Shown here in pieces: positions 1-9,774 of a DNA stretch of 64,000 nt (position 1 is its first letter; each line of letters opens with the position of its first letter). Below the pieces are notes generated by a model. The model worked only from the letters and a program-made list of their open reading frames with translations. It was not told the DNA's origin and made no database searches. Made by a program: the position numbers and the translations under genes. The stretch lies in assembly GCA_001304875.1 (NCBI GenBank), contig BBZO01000001.1, forward strand, positions 62,001-126,000, given 5' to 3'. The DNA is from Clostridia bacterium UC5.1-2E3. Lineage in GTDB: Bacteria; Bacillota; Clostridia; Lachnospirales; Lachnospiraceae.

Positions 1-1
1 G

Positions 2-1089
2 ACCCGTCCGTTTGCGATGATTTCCCCGGCCGCCATGAAGGACGGCAGCACCATGAACGGTGTGAATGAGTTCATTGGAACCGGTCCCTACAAGCTGACC
101 GAGTTCGTCACCGACGAGTATGCGGTTTTCGAGGCCAATGAGAATTACTGGGGCGGCGAGCCCGACATCAAGAAGATCACGGTCAAGGTGATCCCCGACA
201 ACCAGACCAGGATTCTGGCTCTGGAAAAGGGGGAGATCGACATGATTTTCGGAAAGAATATGATCGACGCCGATGGAATCAACCAGTATCTGGACAATGA
301 TGATTTCGTGGTGGCGCTCTCTGAGCCCACGTCCACGAGACAGATCGTTCTGAATACCACCCGGGGCGTGCTGGCCGACAAGGCGGTGCGCCATGCCATC
401 CAGCATGCCACCAACAAGGAAGCCATCTCCCAGGGGATTTTCTACGGGCTGGAGGAGCCGGCGGACACGCTGTTCTCCAGATCCATTCCTTACTGTGACA
501 TTGACCTGGAGCCCTATGCCTACGACATGGAGCTGGCGGCATCCATGCTGGATGAGGCGGGCTGGATCGCGGGCCGCGACGGCATCCGCGAAAAGGACGG
601 CGTGCGTCTGGAGATGGGACTTCTCTACAACAGCGACAGCGTGACCGAGAAATCCATCGCCGAGTATCTGCAGAGCGAATATCTGAATCTGGGAATCGCC
701 CTCAACATTGTCGGCGAGGAGGAGCAGTCCTACCGTGACAATATGAAGAACGGAAACTTCGACATGGTATTTAACATCTGCTGGGGCAGCCCCTATGACC
801 CACAGTCTTCCCTGGCGGCCATGCGCGCGCCGGTGTACGGCGACTATGAGGCGCAGCAGGGCTTAGAGGACAAGGCGGAGATCGACGAGGCCATTACAAA
901 GATCATGGTCTCCACCGACGAGAAGGAGCGCCAGGAGCTCTACACCTTCGTGCTCACCCGGCTCCACGAGGACGCGGTATATATTCCGCTGACCTACGAG
1001 TGCAACAAGGCCATTTACCGCGCCGACCTGCAGGCTTCCACTTCACCCAGACCCAGTACGAGGTTCCCTTCCAGGACTTCCACTACTAA
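2..1089 (+). CDS. nikA: Nickel/peptide ABC transporter substrate-binding protein, 3' part
   Basis: This is the C-terminal part of an extracytoplasmic family-5 solute-binding protein (SBP_bac_5); the start lies before the window. It opens with TRPFAMISP and then has GVNEFIGTGPYKLTEF and NENYWGGEPDIKKITVKVI, which match the NikA/DppA fold, NikA best. It would capture Ni2+, probably as a chelate, or a peptide, and pass it to the NikBC permease. A one-base loss near 1036 (CAGGGC read as CAGGC) removes the natural stop from frame. Adding one G gives the ending FQDFHY and TAA at 1087-1089. Without that correction the frame runs straight into the permease and mimics a fusion. Confident of the family, less so of the metal. 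Confidence 0.85.
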
Positions 1090-1108
1090 GCGGAGAAAGC
1101 GTGTGTCT

Positions 1109-2050
1109 ATGAAACAGTATGTGATACGGCGGCTTCTGTCGGCCATCCCGCTTCTGCTCATCATCTCGTTTGTGTGCTTTGTGTTCATCAACCTGATACC
1201 CTCAGACCCCGCCGAGGTGGCTCTGAGGGTTCGCCAGGTTCCCATCATCACGGACGAGATCATCGCGGAGATGCAGGCGGAGCTGGGGCTTGACAGGCCG
1301 TACTTTGAGAGATATTTTACCTGGCTGTCTGATTGCCTGCGGGGCAACTTCGGCATCAGCTACGTGAATCCCACGAGGACTGTGGCGGGCGAGCTGGCCC
1401 GGTGCCTCCCGGCGACGCTGCAGCTTGCGGGCGTTTCGTTTGTCATTGTAATCGTCCTGAGTCTGCCCATCGGATTTCTGTGCGCGGTGTTCAAGGACAG
1501 CTGGTTTGACCGCTTGATGCGCGGCATTGTTTTCGTGACCACGGCCATGCCCGCCTACTGGGTGGGGCTTCTGCTCATGTGGCTGGTGTCTATCAAGCTG
1601 GATCTTCTTCCCACCAGCGGAAACGGCACGTGGAGACATCTGATCCTGCCGTCCTTCACGGTGTCCTTAAGCTACATTTCCACCTACATCCGCCTCATAC
1701 GGAACAACATGCTGGAAAATATGAAGCAGGACTACGTGCTCTACGCCAACGTGAGGGGGCTGCCGCAGAAAAACATCTACGTGAAGCATGTGCTGAAAAA
1801 TTCCATGCACACCTGTATCGTGGCCATCGGGATGAGCATCCCGCAGCTGATTTCCGGAACCATCGTCGTGGAAAATGTGTTCGCCTGGCCTGGCCTCGGG
1901 ACTCTCTGCATCAGCTCCATCTTCAACCGGGACTATCCGGTGATCCAGACCTACGTGCTCTTAATCGGCGTGCTGTTCGTCCTGTTCAATCTGCTGTTTG
2001 ACATCCTGCAGACTGTGTCCGACCCGCGCCTCAGAAAGGGGGATGCGTAG
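1109..2050 (+). CDS. nikB: ABC transporter permease, NikB-like
   Basis: Inner-membrane permease of 313 residues in the binding-protein-dependent transport family. It starts at MKQYVIRRLLSAIPLLLI, giving a first membrane helix, and has about six helices. The stretch GTIVVENVFAWPGLGTL carries the EAA-type loop that docks on the ATPases. IFNRDYPVIQ close to the C-terminus is nearly identical to E. coli NikB and is the main reason to prefer nickel over dipeptide transport. The ATG lies 19 bases after the corrected nikA stop. It pairs with the next gene to form the channel. Confidence 0.85.
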   Translation: MKQYVIRRLLSAIPLLLIISFVCFVFINLIPSDPAEVALRVRQVPIITDEIIAEMQAELGLDRPYFERYFTWLSDCLRGNFGISYVNPTRTVAGELARCLPATLQLAGVSFVIVIVLSLPIGFLCAVFKDSWFDRLMRGIVFVTTAMPAYWVGLLLMWLVSIKLDLLPTSGNGTWRHLILPSFTVSLSYISTYIRLIRNNMLENMKQDYVLYANVRGLPQKNIYVKHVLKNSMHTCIVAIGMSIPQLISGTIVVENVFAWPGLGTLCISSIFNRDYPVIQTYVLLIGVLFVLFNLLFDILQTVSDPRLRKGDA

Positions 2051-2052
2051 AA

Positions 2053-2875
2053 ATGCTTGAGCGGCTTTTACACAACAGGACGGCCATGATCACGCTGGGC
2101 ATCGTCTTACTCACCGGGCTGGCGGGGATTTTCGCCCCGGTGCTGGCGCCCAACGACCCGTACAGGACGGACATTTTAAATAAATTTGCGGGCTTCACCG
2201 CCCAGTACCCGCTGGGGACTGACAACCTGGGAGGTGCATCCTGTCGAGAATGATATACGGCATCCGGCCCACGCTGGGGCTGGCGCTTCTGACCATGTTC
2301 GGGACCATCGGACTGGGTGCCTGATGGGGCTTTTAGCCGGATATTTCCGCGGGGCGGTGGAGGAGATTATCATGCGCACCGTGGACGTGATGCTCTCGTT
2401 CCCCAGCCAGATCATGGTGTTCGCGGTGGTGGCCCTCTTAGGCATCAATGTCCAGAACGTGATTCTGGCCAACGTGTTCATCAAATGGGCCTGGTACGCG
2501 CGGATGATCCGCACCGGCGTCATGCAGTACAGGGACCGGAATTTCGTCCGGTTTTCCCGCTGCATCGGCACGCCCGAGCGGTTCATCCTGGGGCGGCATC
2601 TGGTTCCGTCCATCGCCTCCGATCTGGCGGTGCTGGCGTCTTTAGATGTAGGCTGGGCCATCATCAATATTTCCACGCTGTCGTTTCTGGGACTGGGCGT
2701 GCAGGCGCCGACGCCGGAGTGGGGCGCCATGCTCAACGAGGCGAAGAACGTGCTGACCAGCAATCCCACCCAGATGATTGTTCCCGGCGCCGCCATCGTG
2801 GTTCTGGTCTCCGCGTTCAATCTGATGGGGGACGCACTGCGCGACGTGCTGGACCCGAAGGAGGTGGAGCGATGA
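2053..2875 (+). CDS. nikC: ABC transporter permease, NikC-like (two frame breaks)
   Basis: Second permease of the importer, 274 residues after repair. The N-terminus MLERLLHNRTAMITLGIVLL is followed by YPLGTDNLGG, the usual motif before the core domain. The C-terminal half has WAWYARMIRTG, LSFLGLGVQAPTPEWGAML and NLMGDALRDVLDP, which resemble E. coli NikC throughout. One base is missing near 2234, and another near 2320 where GCCCTGATG is read as GCCTGATG. Both are fixed by single insertions, and the protein between the breaks is well conserved. The stop overlaps the next start as ATGA, as expected for translational coupling. Confidence 0.82.
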
Positions 2876-3690
2876 ACATTTTGGAGGTCAGAAACCTGTC
2901 TGTGGTTTTAAAGGCAGGAAAACAGAAAAAAACGCTGGTGGACGACGTGTCCTTCCAGGTGGCCCCGGGCGAGTGCGTCGGGGTGCTGGGCGAGTCCGGC
3001 AGCGGAAAGAGCATGACGTCCAAGGCGGTGCTGGGGCTTCTGGACCGGAATTTCAAGGTCAGCGGCCAGGCCGTGTTCGAGGGGCAGGATCTTCTTAAAA
3101 AGGGCAGGGAGGAGATGAGGCGCATCCGCGGACGGCGTATCGCCATGGTGCTGCAGAATCCCATGACCTGCTTCGACCCGCTCTACCGGGTGGGAAACCA
3201 GATGGGCGAGACCTTTAAAACCCACACGGATCTAAGCTCCGCCCAGATTCGGGACGCCTTACTGGCGGTGCTTGAGAAAATGCGGATCCGGGAGCCTGCG
3301 GAGGCGCTGGAGAAATATCCGCACCAGCTCTCCGGCGGAATGCTCCAGCGGATTATGATCGGGCTGGCCATGGCGCTAAAGCCCGCTCTCCTGATCGCCG
3401 ACGAGCCGACCACGGCCATCGATTCCATCACCCAGTACGAGATTCTGGAGGAGTTTTGGCGCATCAAGAGCGAACACAACACGGCCATGCTGTTTATCAC
3501 CCACGACCTGGGCGCGGCGTCGCGGGTGGCCGACCGGCTGGTGGTGATGAACCAGGGGCGCATCGTGGACGAGGGGGACTTCGGCCATATCATAAACGAG
3601 GCGAAGGATCCGTACACCCGCCTCCTGGTGGAAAAGCGCATCGCGGTCATGGACCAGTACCGCCGGCGCGTGAGAGGAGGAAACGCATGA
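2872..3690 (+). CDS. nikD: ABC transporter ATP-binding protein, NikD-like
   Basis: Cytoplasmic ATPase of 272 residues with an intact frame. It has a Walker A motif GESGSGKS near residue 41, the signature LSGGM near residue 146, Walker B LLIADEPTTAID and the switch histidine in FITHDLG. It belongs to the DppD/OppD/NikD group and energises uptake together with NikE. The C-terminal oligopeptide/dipeptide tail with its cysteine cluster, typical of OppD, is short here, which also suits NikD. The start overlaps the nikC stop and the end overlaps the next start. Confidence 0.85.
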   Translation: MNILEVRNLSVVLKAGKQKKTLVDDVSFQVAPGECVGVLGESGSGKSMTSKAVLGLLDRNFKVSGQAVFEGQDLLKKGREEMRRIRGRRIAMVLQNPMTCFDPLYRVGNQMGETFKTHTDLSSAQIRDALLAVLEKMRIREPAEALEKYPHQLSGGMLQRIMIGLAMALKPALLIADEPTTAIDSITQYEILEEFWRIKSEHNTAMLFITHDLGAASRVADRLVVMNQGRIVDEGDFGHIINEAKDPYTRLLVEKRIAVMDQYRRRVRGGNA

Positions 3691-4461
3691 TCGAGCTGCA
3701 TGATATCTGCGTCAGCTTCCGCAGCGAGCGGCAGGAGAAAATTTTCGGAAACACGAGGATACAGGTGCTCTTTGACGTCTCGTTGAAGATCGGGAGGGGC
3801 GTGTGCCTGGGGATTCTCGGCGAGTCCGGCAGCGGAAAATCCACCCTGGGAAATGTGCTCTGCGGACTTTTAAAGCCCGACCGCGGGAGCTATACGCTGG
3901 ACGGCGTGCCCATCGACGGCCGGCGGGAGGGAAAACGTCTCCTGCAGAGCCGGATGAGCGTGGTGTTCCAGGACTACACCACCTCAGCCAACCCGCGGTT
4001 TCGCGTGCGGGATATTCTGACAGAGGGAATCCGGGCCTGGGAGAGACGAAGCGGCCAGCACACCGGCCGCCAGGAGGAGTGCAGGCGGCTCCTGGAGCTG
4101 GTGGGGCTTGACGAAAGCTTCACAGAGCGCTTTCCCCACGAGCTCTCCGGCGGGCAGCTTCAGCGCGTGTGCATCGCGCGGGCCATTGCCTGCCGTCCGG
4201 AGGTGATTCTGTTCGACGAGGCCATCTCTCTCTGGACGCCCACACCCAGGTGCAGGTCATGGATCTTTTGCGGGAGCTCAAGGAAAAACTGGGGCTGACT
4301 TACATTTCATCACCCACGACCTGACCTCGGTCACCTACCTCTGCGACGAGGTGCTGTTCCTCTACAAAGGGCGGGTGACGGAGCACATTCCGGTTGACAG
4401 GATCGCGGAGACGAAAGACACATATGCGAGGGAGCTTCTTGGCTCCATCATAGATTTTTAG
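3687..4461 (+). CDS. nikE: ABC transporter ATP-binding protein, NikE-like (two frame breaks)
   Basis: Second ATPase of the importer, 258 residues after repair. Walker A is GESGSGKST, the signature is LSGGQLQR and Walker B starts ILFDEAIS. A base is missing near 4240 inside the Walker B/D-loop (should read SSLDAHTQVQ) and a T near 4307 in the switch region (should read IFITHDL). The tail after the second break, LTSVTYLCDEVLFLYKGRV, is normal for the family. Breaks through two catalytic motifs with conserved sequence on both sides point to read errors rather than loss of function. Confidence 0.82.
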
Positions 4462-4477
4462 ACGGAGGAGAGAGAGC

Positions 4478-5439
4478 ATGTTTGTGTGTGATACGGAAAT
4501 AAAGCCGGGGGAGAAGAAGCGCCTTGCCATTCCCGTCCCCGGTGTGGGCGTGCTGGAGGGCTGCGCCGTGTGCGGAAAGACGGAGGGAGCGACTCTGACC
4601 GTCACCGCCGGCGTCCACGGCTGCGAGTTCGTGGGAATCGAGGCTGCCAGGCAGCTTATCGGGGAATTGAATCCGGAAAAAATGAGCGGGCAGGTGCTGG
4701 TTTTCCCGCTGATTAACCGCTCCGGATTTCACCATGGCCTAAAGCAGACCACAGCCGGGGACAGGGAAAATGTGAACCGGGCCTTCCCTGGCGATGAGAA
4801 TGGAGGCGAGAGCCTGCGCATCGCGGCGGCGGTAGAAAAATGGATTTACCCGGCGACCGATTTTTCCTGGATCTTCACAGCGGGGACAGCAACGAGCTTG
4901 TCATCCCCTTTACCTTCTTCCCGGCGTATGTGGACGCGGAGACAACCCGCCGGGCGCGGGCGGCTTCCGACGCGCTGTCCCTGGAATACCGTGTGGCCTC
5001 ATCGGCGAAGAATGGTCTCTACAGCTATGCGGCGTTAAACGGCATCCCCGCGCTCCTCCTGGAGCGCGGCGGCCTGGGCGCGTGGACTGCCGGAGAGGTG
5101 GAGGCGGACAAGAAAAATGTCTATGAGCTGATGCGGCATCTGGGAATTTTGACGGAGGAAGCGTTCCGGGAGCGGTATGCGGCTGCGGGAGCGGATGCTC
5201 CTGCGCAGCGGGAGATCACCCGCACGACCTATCTAGAAGCAGAACATGACGGGTTCTGGTATTCCAGGGTGAAGGCCGGCGACCGGGTGAAAAAGGGCCA
5301 GCTTCTGGGAGAGCTGGCTGATCTCTGGGGGAATCCGCTGGAGAGATATACGGCGGAGTATGACGGAATTGTTCTTTACTATACGGCTTATCTGGGTGTA
5401 CGCGTGGGCGATCCATTGATCGCCTACGGGGAGCTGTGA
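4478..5439 (+). CDS. Succinylglutamate desuccinylase/aspartoacylase family protein (M14-like)
   Basis: Predicted zinc-dependent amidohydrolase or deacylase of 320 residues after repair. TAGVHGCEFVGIEA supplies the His and Glu zinc ligands, and FLDLHSGD supplies the second His. Near 4862 a run of T is one short, and the repaired sequence continues directly into LHSGD. The C-terminal part, VKAGDRVKKGQLLGELAD, looks like the beta-barrel lipoyl-like cap often found in this family. It follows nikE by 16 bases behind a GGAGGAGAG site, so it is probably co-transcribed. Its substrate is unknown. Processing of an imported metal chelate or amidated ligand is only a guess from the neighbourhood. Confidence 0.78.
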
Positions 5440-5460
5440 CGGCCGGGCGGAGAAAACAAA

Positions 5461-5490
5461 GCGGGGGAGAGCGGTGTGCTCTCTCCCGTG
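5461..5490. terminator. Bidirectional hairpin terminator
   Basis: CGGGGGAGAGC and GCTCTCTCCCG form an 11-bp stem with a five-base loop between convergent genes. A-rich and T-rich flanks lie on either side. It would end both the importer operon and the DtxR-type gene. Confidence 0.7.
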
Positions 5491-5494
5491 TCGT

Positions 5495-5881
5495 TTACTT
5501 CTTCGTCCCGAGAATATAATTCTTGATCGCCTGAAAGGATTCCGGGCTGATGTCGTGCTCGATCCGGCAGGCGTCCGCGGTGGCTATCTCCGGATCGACG
5601 CCCAGCTCGATGAGCCACTGGCTGATGAGGGTATGGCGCTCGTAGGTTGCGGAGGCCAGCGCCAGGCCGTCTCCGGTCAGATGAATATACCCCTCGTCCG
5701 AGATCACGATGTAGCCGCGGTTCTTTAAATTTTTCATGGCCACGCTGACGCTGGGCTTCGAGTAATTCAGTTCGTTGGCGATATCGATGGAGCGGACGTC
5801 TGCGAGCCGTCTGCTCAGAACGAGTATTGTCTCCAGATAATCTTCTACGGATTCTTCTGATTTGTGCTTGATGTATCCCAT
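5495..5881 (-). CDS. DtxR/MntR-family metal-dependent transcriptional repressor
   Basis: Regulator of 128 residues. The N-terminal winged helix-turn-helix contains SIDIANELNYSKPSVSVAMKNLK, followed by YIVISDEGYIHLTGDG. The dimer/metal domain has the RHTLISQWLIELGVDPEIATADACRIEHDIS stretch, in which the Cys/Glu/His ligands C-R-I-E-H-D are visible. Proteins of this family bind DNA when loaded with Fe2+ or Mn2+. There is no SH3-like third domain, so it is MntR-sized. The start follows AGGAGG. It is divergent from the metal operon that begins at 6035 and is the obvious candidate to control it. Confidence 0.88.
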   Translation of the reverse strand: MGYIKHKSEESVEDYLETILVLSRRLADVRSIDIANELNYSKPSVSVAMKNLKNRGYIVISDEGYIHLTGDGLALASATYERHTLISQWLIELGVDPEIATADACRIEHDISPESFQAIKNYILGTKK

Positions 5882-5953
5882 GTAACCCTCCTAAAGCCTT
5901 CTTCATATATTGAATATGTTATCATTTCGGGGAATAAAATGCAACATTTAGTA

Positions 5954-5985
5954 TTGACATATATTGTCAGTTAGCATATACTAAC
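5954..5985 (+). promoter_or_regulatory. Consensus promoter overlapped by a DtxR-like palindrome
   Basis: TTGACA at 5954-5959 and TATACT at 5977-5982 are 17 bases apart. GTTAG at 5970-5974 and CTAAC at 5981-5985 form an inverted repeat with a six-base centre, covering the -10 box. A repressor bound there would block RNA polymerase. The half-site resembles the TTAG/CTAA arms known for DtxR-type operators. That the divergent DtxR-type protein binds here is inferred. Confidence 0.7.
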
Positions 5986-6034
5986 TATGCTGAAAATTAT
6001 TTTTGACTGCGATTCGTGAAAGAGGGAATGCCAT

Positions 6035-6499
6035 ATGCCGCGTGAGAGCGCCGGGGTTTCTGCCGATGTCTACAGGAGAAGCCGGATGCAGAGAGAGAGG
6101 ATCATAAAAGAGCTGCGGGAACGCGGGTACAGGATCACCAGGCAGCGCCAGGTGCTGATCGATATCATTCTGGAAAATGAGTATTCCTGCTGCAAGGAGA
6201 TATACTACAAGGCCGTGCAGAAGGATGAGAACATAGGAAGCGCCACGGTCTACCGCATGTTAAAGACGCTGGAGGAGATCGGGGCCATCGCCCGCAACAA
6301 CATGTATAAAATAAGCTGCGGCGCAGGAAACGGCTGTGACCATAAATGCGTCGTGGAGCTGGACGACGACACGTCCATCGAGCTGACGCCCATGCAGTGG
6401 AAGCAGGTCGTGAAATGCGGGCTGGATGCCTGCGGCTACACGAAAAACCAGGAGATCCGCCGCGTGAACATAAGCGCCCACGAGCCGCAGAACGTGTAA
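6035..6499 (+). CDS. Fur-family transcriptional regulator
   Basis: Protein with a Fur-type winged helix: RERGYRITRQRQVLIDIIL, then GSATVYRMLKTLEEIGAI, the DNA-recognition region. The dimerisation part is shortened, and the usual HHHDH metal site is replaced by GAGNGCDHKC, so metal sensing, if retained, must use other ligands including the cysteines. Two starts are possible. ATG 6035 follows AGAGGG, whereas ATG 6086 follows a better placed AGGAG and would give a protein 17 residues shorter with a more typical Fur N-terminus. First gene of the operon with the P-type ATPase. Confidence 0.85.
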   Translation: MPRESAGVSADVYRRSRMQRERIIKELRERGYRITRQRQVLIDIILENEYSCCKEIYYKAVQKDENIGSATVYRMLKTLEEIGAIARNNMYKISCGAGNGCDHKCVVELDDDTSIELTPMQWKQVVKCGLDACGYTKNQEIRRVNISAHEPQNV

Positions 6500-6580
6500 A
6501 TGATAAAGATTTTTCATTAGGCAAAAAAGTGCTGGAAAAATGTTTTGGCCGGATATAAGCATAAATAGGAGGTACAGCTT

Positions 6581-6901
6581 ATGTTAAAATGTTTAAAATG
6601 CATCGATGCGAAGAAGACAGGTATTTTCGCCGCGGGCGTGCTGTTCGGAACGGCAGGCGTCAGGGTGCTGGCGAGCAGGGACGCGAAGAAATTTTATACC
6701 GGATGCACTGCGGCGGTGCTGCGCGCCAGGGAGTGCGTGCTGAAGACCGCGGCCACGATCCAGTCCAACGCCGAGGACATCTACGCGGAGGCGCAGCAGA
6801 TCAACGAGGAGCGCGCAGCCGGAGAGCAGGTAATCGGAGACGAGGAGCAGGCTGACGGCGCGGAGACGGCTGAGGAGCCGGCGGAGACCTCCGGGGAGTA
6901 A
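6581..6901 (+). CDS. Small single-helix protein, DUF6110-like
   Basis: Protein of 106 residues. A hydrophobic segment, TGIFAAGVLFGTAGVRVLAS, is followed by DAKKFYTGCTAAVLRARECV and a helical region, and it ends in an acidic tail rich in Glu and Ala. I recognise it as the small protein (DUF6110) often found directly before heavy-metal P-type ATPases in Clostridia; its function is not known. It could be a membrane partner or chaperone of the pump. It is preceded by AGGAGG and closely followed by the ATPase gene. Confidence 0.7.
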   Translation: MLKCLKCIDAKKTGIFAAGVLFGTAGVRVLASRDAKKFYTGCTAAVLRARECVLKTAATIQSNAEDIYAEAQQINEERAAGEQVIGDEEQADGAETAEEPAETSGE

Positions 6902-7038
6902 GATTGCAGAGAAAAGAGTTCGCCGCGGCGGAGGGCCGGGCGGACTCTTATTTGTTTAAGCGATTGAATGAAAACGTTCCGCGGGTGTGTGCTAAGCACA
7001 TATTTTATAAGCGGGAAACAGACGGGAGAGTAATACAC

Positions 7039-9122
7039 ATGAGGTTTGAGATAAAACATGAAATAAGAGGAAGGCTGCGGGTGCGCGTGGCGCAGGGGCG
7101 CATGTCGGCCAGACAGGCGGATATTCTGCAGTATTATCTGACCGCCCAGCCGCAGGTGACCTCGGTGAAGGTGCGGGAGCGGATCCAGGAAATCACGGTC
7201 TGCTATAAAGGCGGCCGCGAGGACATGATCGCGCTCTTAAAGGCGTTCCGCTACGAGGACGCAGACGTACCGGAGAGCTATCTGCAAAATTCCGGCAGAG
7301 AGTTAAACCGGGAATACTGGGACAGGCTGGTGACGAAGGTGGTGCTCCGGGCGGGAAATAAGCTGTTTGTCCCTGCGCCCGTCCGTGCCGGGGTGACTGC
7401 CCTCCGGTCGGTCCGGTACATCTGGCATGGGATCGACACTCTGAGGAAGGGAAAGATCGAGGTGCCTGTCCTGGATGCCACGGCCATCGGCGTTTCCGTG
7501 GCAAGGGGAAATTTCGACACCGCCGGTTCCGTCATGTTTCTTCTGGGAATCGGCGGGCTTCTGGAGGAGTGGACGCACAAGAAATCCGTTGAGGATCTGG
7601 CGAGAAGCATGTCGTTGAACGTAAGCAGGGTATGGCTGGTCAGCGGGGAGGCAGAAGTGCTGGTTCCCGCCGCCGGCGTGCGGGCGGGCGACCAGGTGCG
7701 TGTGCACGTGGGAAATGTGATTCCCTTCGACGGAACGGTGACCGATGGTGAGGCCATGGTAAACCAGGCATCGCTGACCGGCGAATCCATGCCGGTCAGA
7801 AAGGCGGAGGGAGCCACCGTCTACGCTGGCACCGTCGTGGAGGAGGGGAGTATCACCCTCTGCGTCCGGGAGGCGAACGGCTCCAGCAAATTTGAGAAGA
7901 TCGTGACCATGATCGAGGAGTCGGAGAAGTTAAAGTCCTCCCTGGAGAGCAGGGCGGAGCATCTGGCCGACCGGCTGGTGCCCTGGACGCTGGCGGGGAC
8001 GGCGGCGGTCTGGCTGCTCACGAGAAATGTGACCAGGGCGCTCTCTGTGCTCATGGTGGACTTTTCCTGCGCCCTCAAGCTGGCCATGCCCATTTCCGTG
8101 CTCTCGGCCATCCGCGAGGCCAGCCTTTACAATGTGACCGTCAAGGGAGGGAAGTATCTGGAGGCCATGGCGGAGGCAAAGACCATCGTCTTCGACAAGA
8201 CCGGCACGCTGACGAAGGCGCAGCCGAAGGTGGTGGATGTGGTTCCGTTTACGGACAAGATGGGAGCGGACGAGCTTCTGAGGATCGCCGCCTGCCTGGA
8301 GGAGCATTTCCCCCACTCCATGGCGAAGGCCGTGGTGGATGCGGCGCGGGAGAGAAACCTGGTGCATGAGGAAATGCACACGCAGGTGGAGTATATCGTG
8401 GCTCACGGCATTTCCACCACTGTGGAGGGAAAACGGGCGGTTATCGGAAGCTACCACTTCGTGTTTGAGGATGAGAAATGCAGGGTGGAGGAGCATTTTA
8501 AAGAGCGGTTCGACGAGCTGCCCCAGGAGTATTCCCACCTGTATCTGGCCATCGACAATGAGCTGGCCGCCGTCATCTGCATCCAGGATCCCCTGCGGGA
8601 GGAGGCGTCCCAGGTCATCGCCGCGCTTAAGCGGGAGGGCATCGATAAGGTGGTCATGATGACCGGCGACAGCGAGCGCACGGCCCGGGCCATCGCGGCC
8701 TGGCGGGCGTGGACGAGTATTATTCCGAGGTGTTGCCCGAGGATAAGGCCCGTTTCGTGGAGCAGGAGAAGACGCTGGGCCGCCGGGTGATCATGATCGG
8801 CGACGGCATCAACGATTCGCCGGCCCTGTCCGCCTCCGACGTGGGCATCGCCATCAGCGACGGCGCCGAGCTGGCGCGGGAGATCGCGGACGTGACCGTG
8901 GGCTCCGACGATCTTTACGGCGTGGTGACCTTAAAGCGGCTGAGCAATCTTCTGATGAGGCGGATCCAGGGCAATTACAGGGCCATCGTGGGAATCAACG
9001 CCGGACTCATTGCCTGCGGGGTTCTGGGAGTCATCCAGCCCACGACCTCGGCGCTGGTTCACAACACATCGACGCTGGCGATCAGCTTAAGGAGCATGAA
9101 GGATCTGATGGGGCAGGTATGA
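7039..9122 (+). CDS. Heavy-metal P1B-type ATPase with non-canonical CPx site (one frame break)
   Basis: Membrane cation pump of 694 residues after repair. An N-terminal HMA-like fold without CxxC (MRFEIKHEIRGRLRVRVAQ) is followed by the actuator TGES, the phosphorylation motif DKTGT with Asp near residue 386, MTGDSERTARAIAA and the hinge GDGINDSPAL. In the membrane helix before DKTGT the usual CPC/CPx is replaced by SCALKLAMP, and the usual HP locus reads EEHFPHSMAKAV. Metal specificity is therefore uncertain; iron or manganese export fits the regulators. A C is missing near 8700 (GCCCTGG read as GCCTGG). ATG 7039 was chosen because homology begins there; an upstream TTG at 6904 would add an unrelated tail. 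Confidence 0.85.
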
Positions 9123-9167
9123 CTCGAGGGAGCCATGCCTGCCTTTCAGGCGCAGTGCGGAGCATCG

Positions 9168-9774
9168 TCAGGTAGTTCCCTGATAGAACCGTATGATCTG
9201 GTTCGCGATATCCTCATAACTAACGTATTTTGAGCAGTCAAAATATAAATGATAAGATGACATATCACCCCATTTCTTTCCGGTGTGGCTTTCGTAATAG
9301 TTTTTCCTGCGTTTGTCCAATTTTTTGATCAGCTTTTTCGCTTTGTCATGTTTCCATCCTTCCAGCAGCATGATCCGGTCGATCCGGTACTCAAGCGGCG
9401 CGTCGATAAAAACACTCAGAACCTCGTATCCTGCCTTCTCAAGGATCGCATCCGCACACCGCCCCACAATAACGGCCGGTCCCGTGCCCCCGATTTCCAG
9501 AATCGTTTTCTCCTGCAGATGGTACAGCGTATCTTCCATGGATTCTCCCGGGTTTACATGTTCATTTCCGGAATAATTGACCTGATACAGGAAAAATTTG
9601 TTGGTTTCTCATCAAATTTCAAAAATTTTTCCTCGGCGAGATTTCCCTTCCTCGCAGCTAAAAAAGCAGCTCTTTATCATAATAGGGAAGATCTAATTTC
9701 CTGGCCAGAAGCTTGCCCACGATATGACCGCCGCTTCCGTATTTTCTGCCGATTGTAATGATTCGTTTCTTCAT
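9168..9774 (-). CDS. Cytidylate-kinase-like family protein (two frame breaks)
   Basis: Protein of 202 residues after repair. The N-terminus MKKRIITIGRKYGSGGHIVG is a P-loop typical of the cytidylate kinase-like family (AAA_26), followed by KLDLPYYDKELL. Further on are AVIVGRCADAIL and RIDRIMLLEG, matching the lid/NMP-binding region. Two T runs on the coding strand are one base short, near 9660 and 9597. Repair joins the N-terminus to the rest without any gap. The family has kinase folds of unproven substrate and often sits beside membrane proteins. The start overlaps the stop of the preceding gene, so it is the last gene of the envelope operon. Confidence 0.72.

Noticed and set aside
17-2050. 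A single 677-residue fusion of binding protein and permease
   Set aside because: The junction is out-of-frame reading after a lost G near 1036. Restoring it gives a normal stop at 1089 and a separate permease start at 1109.
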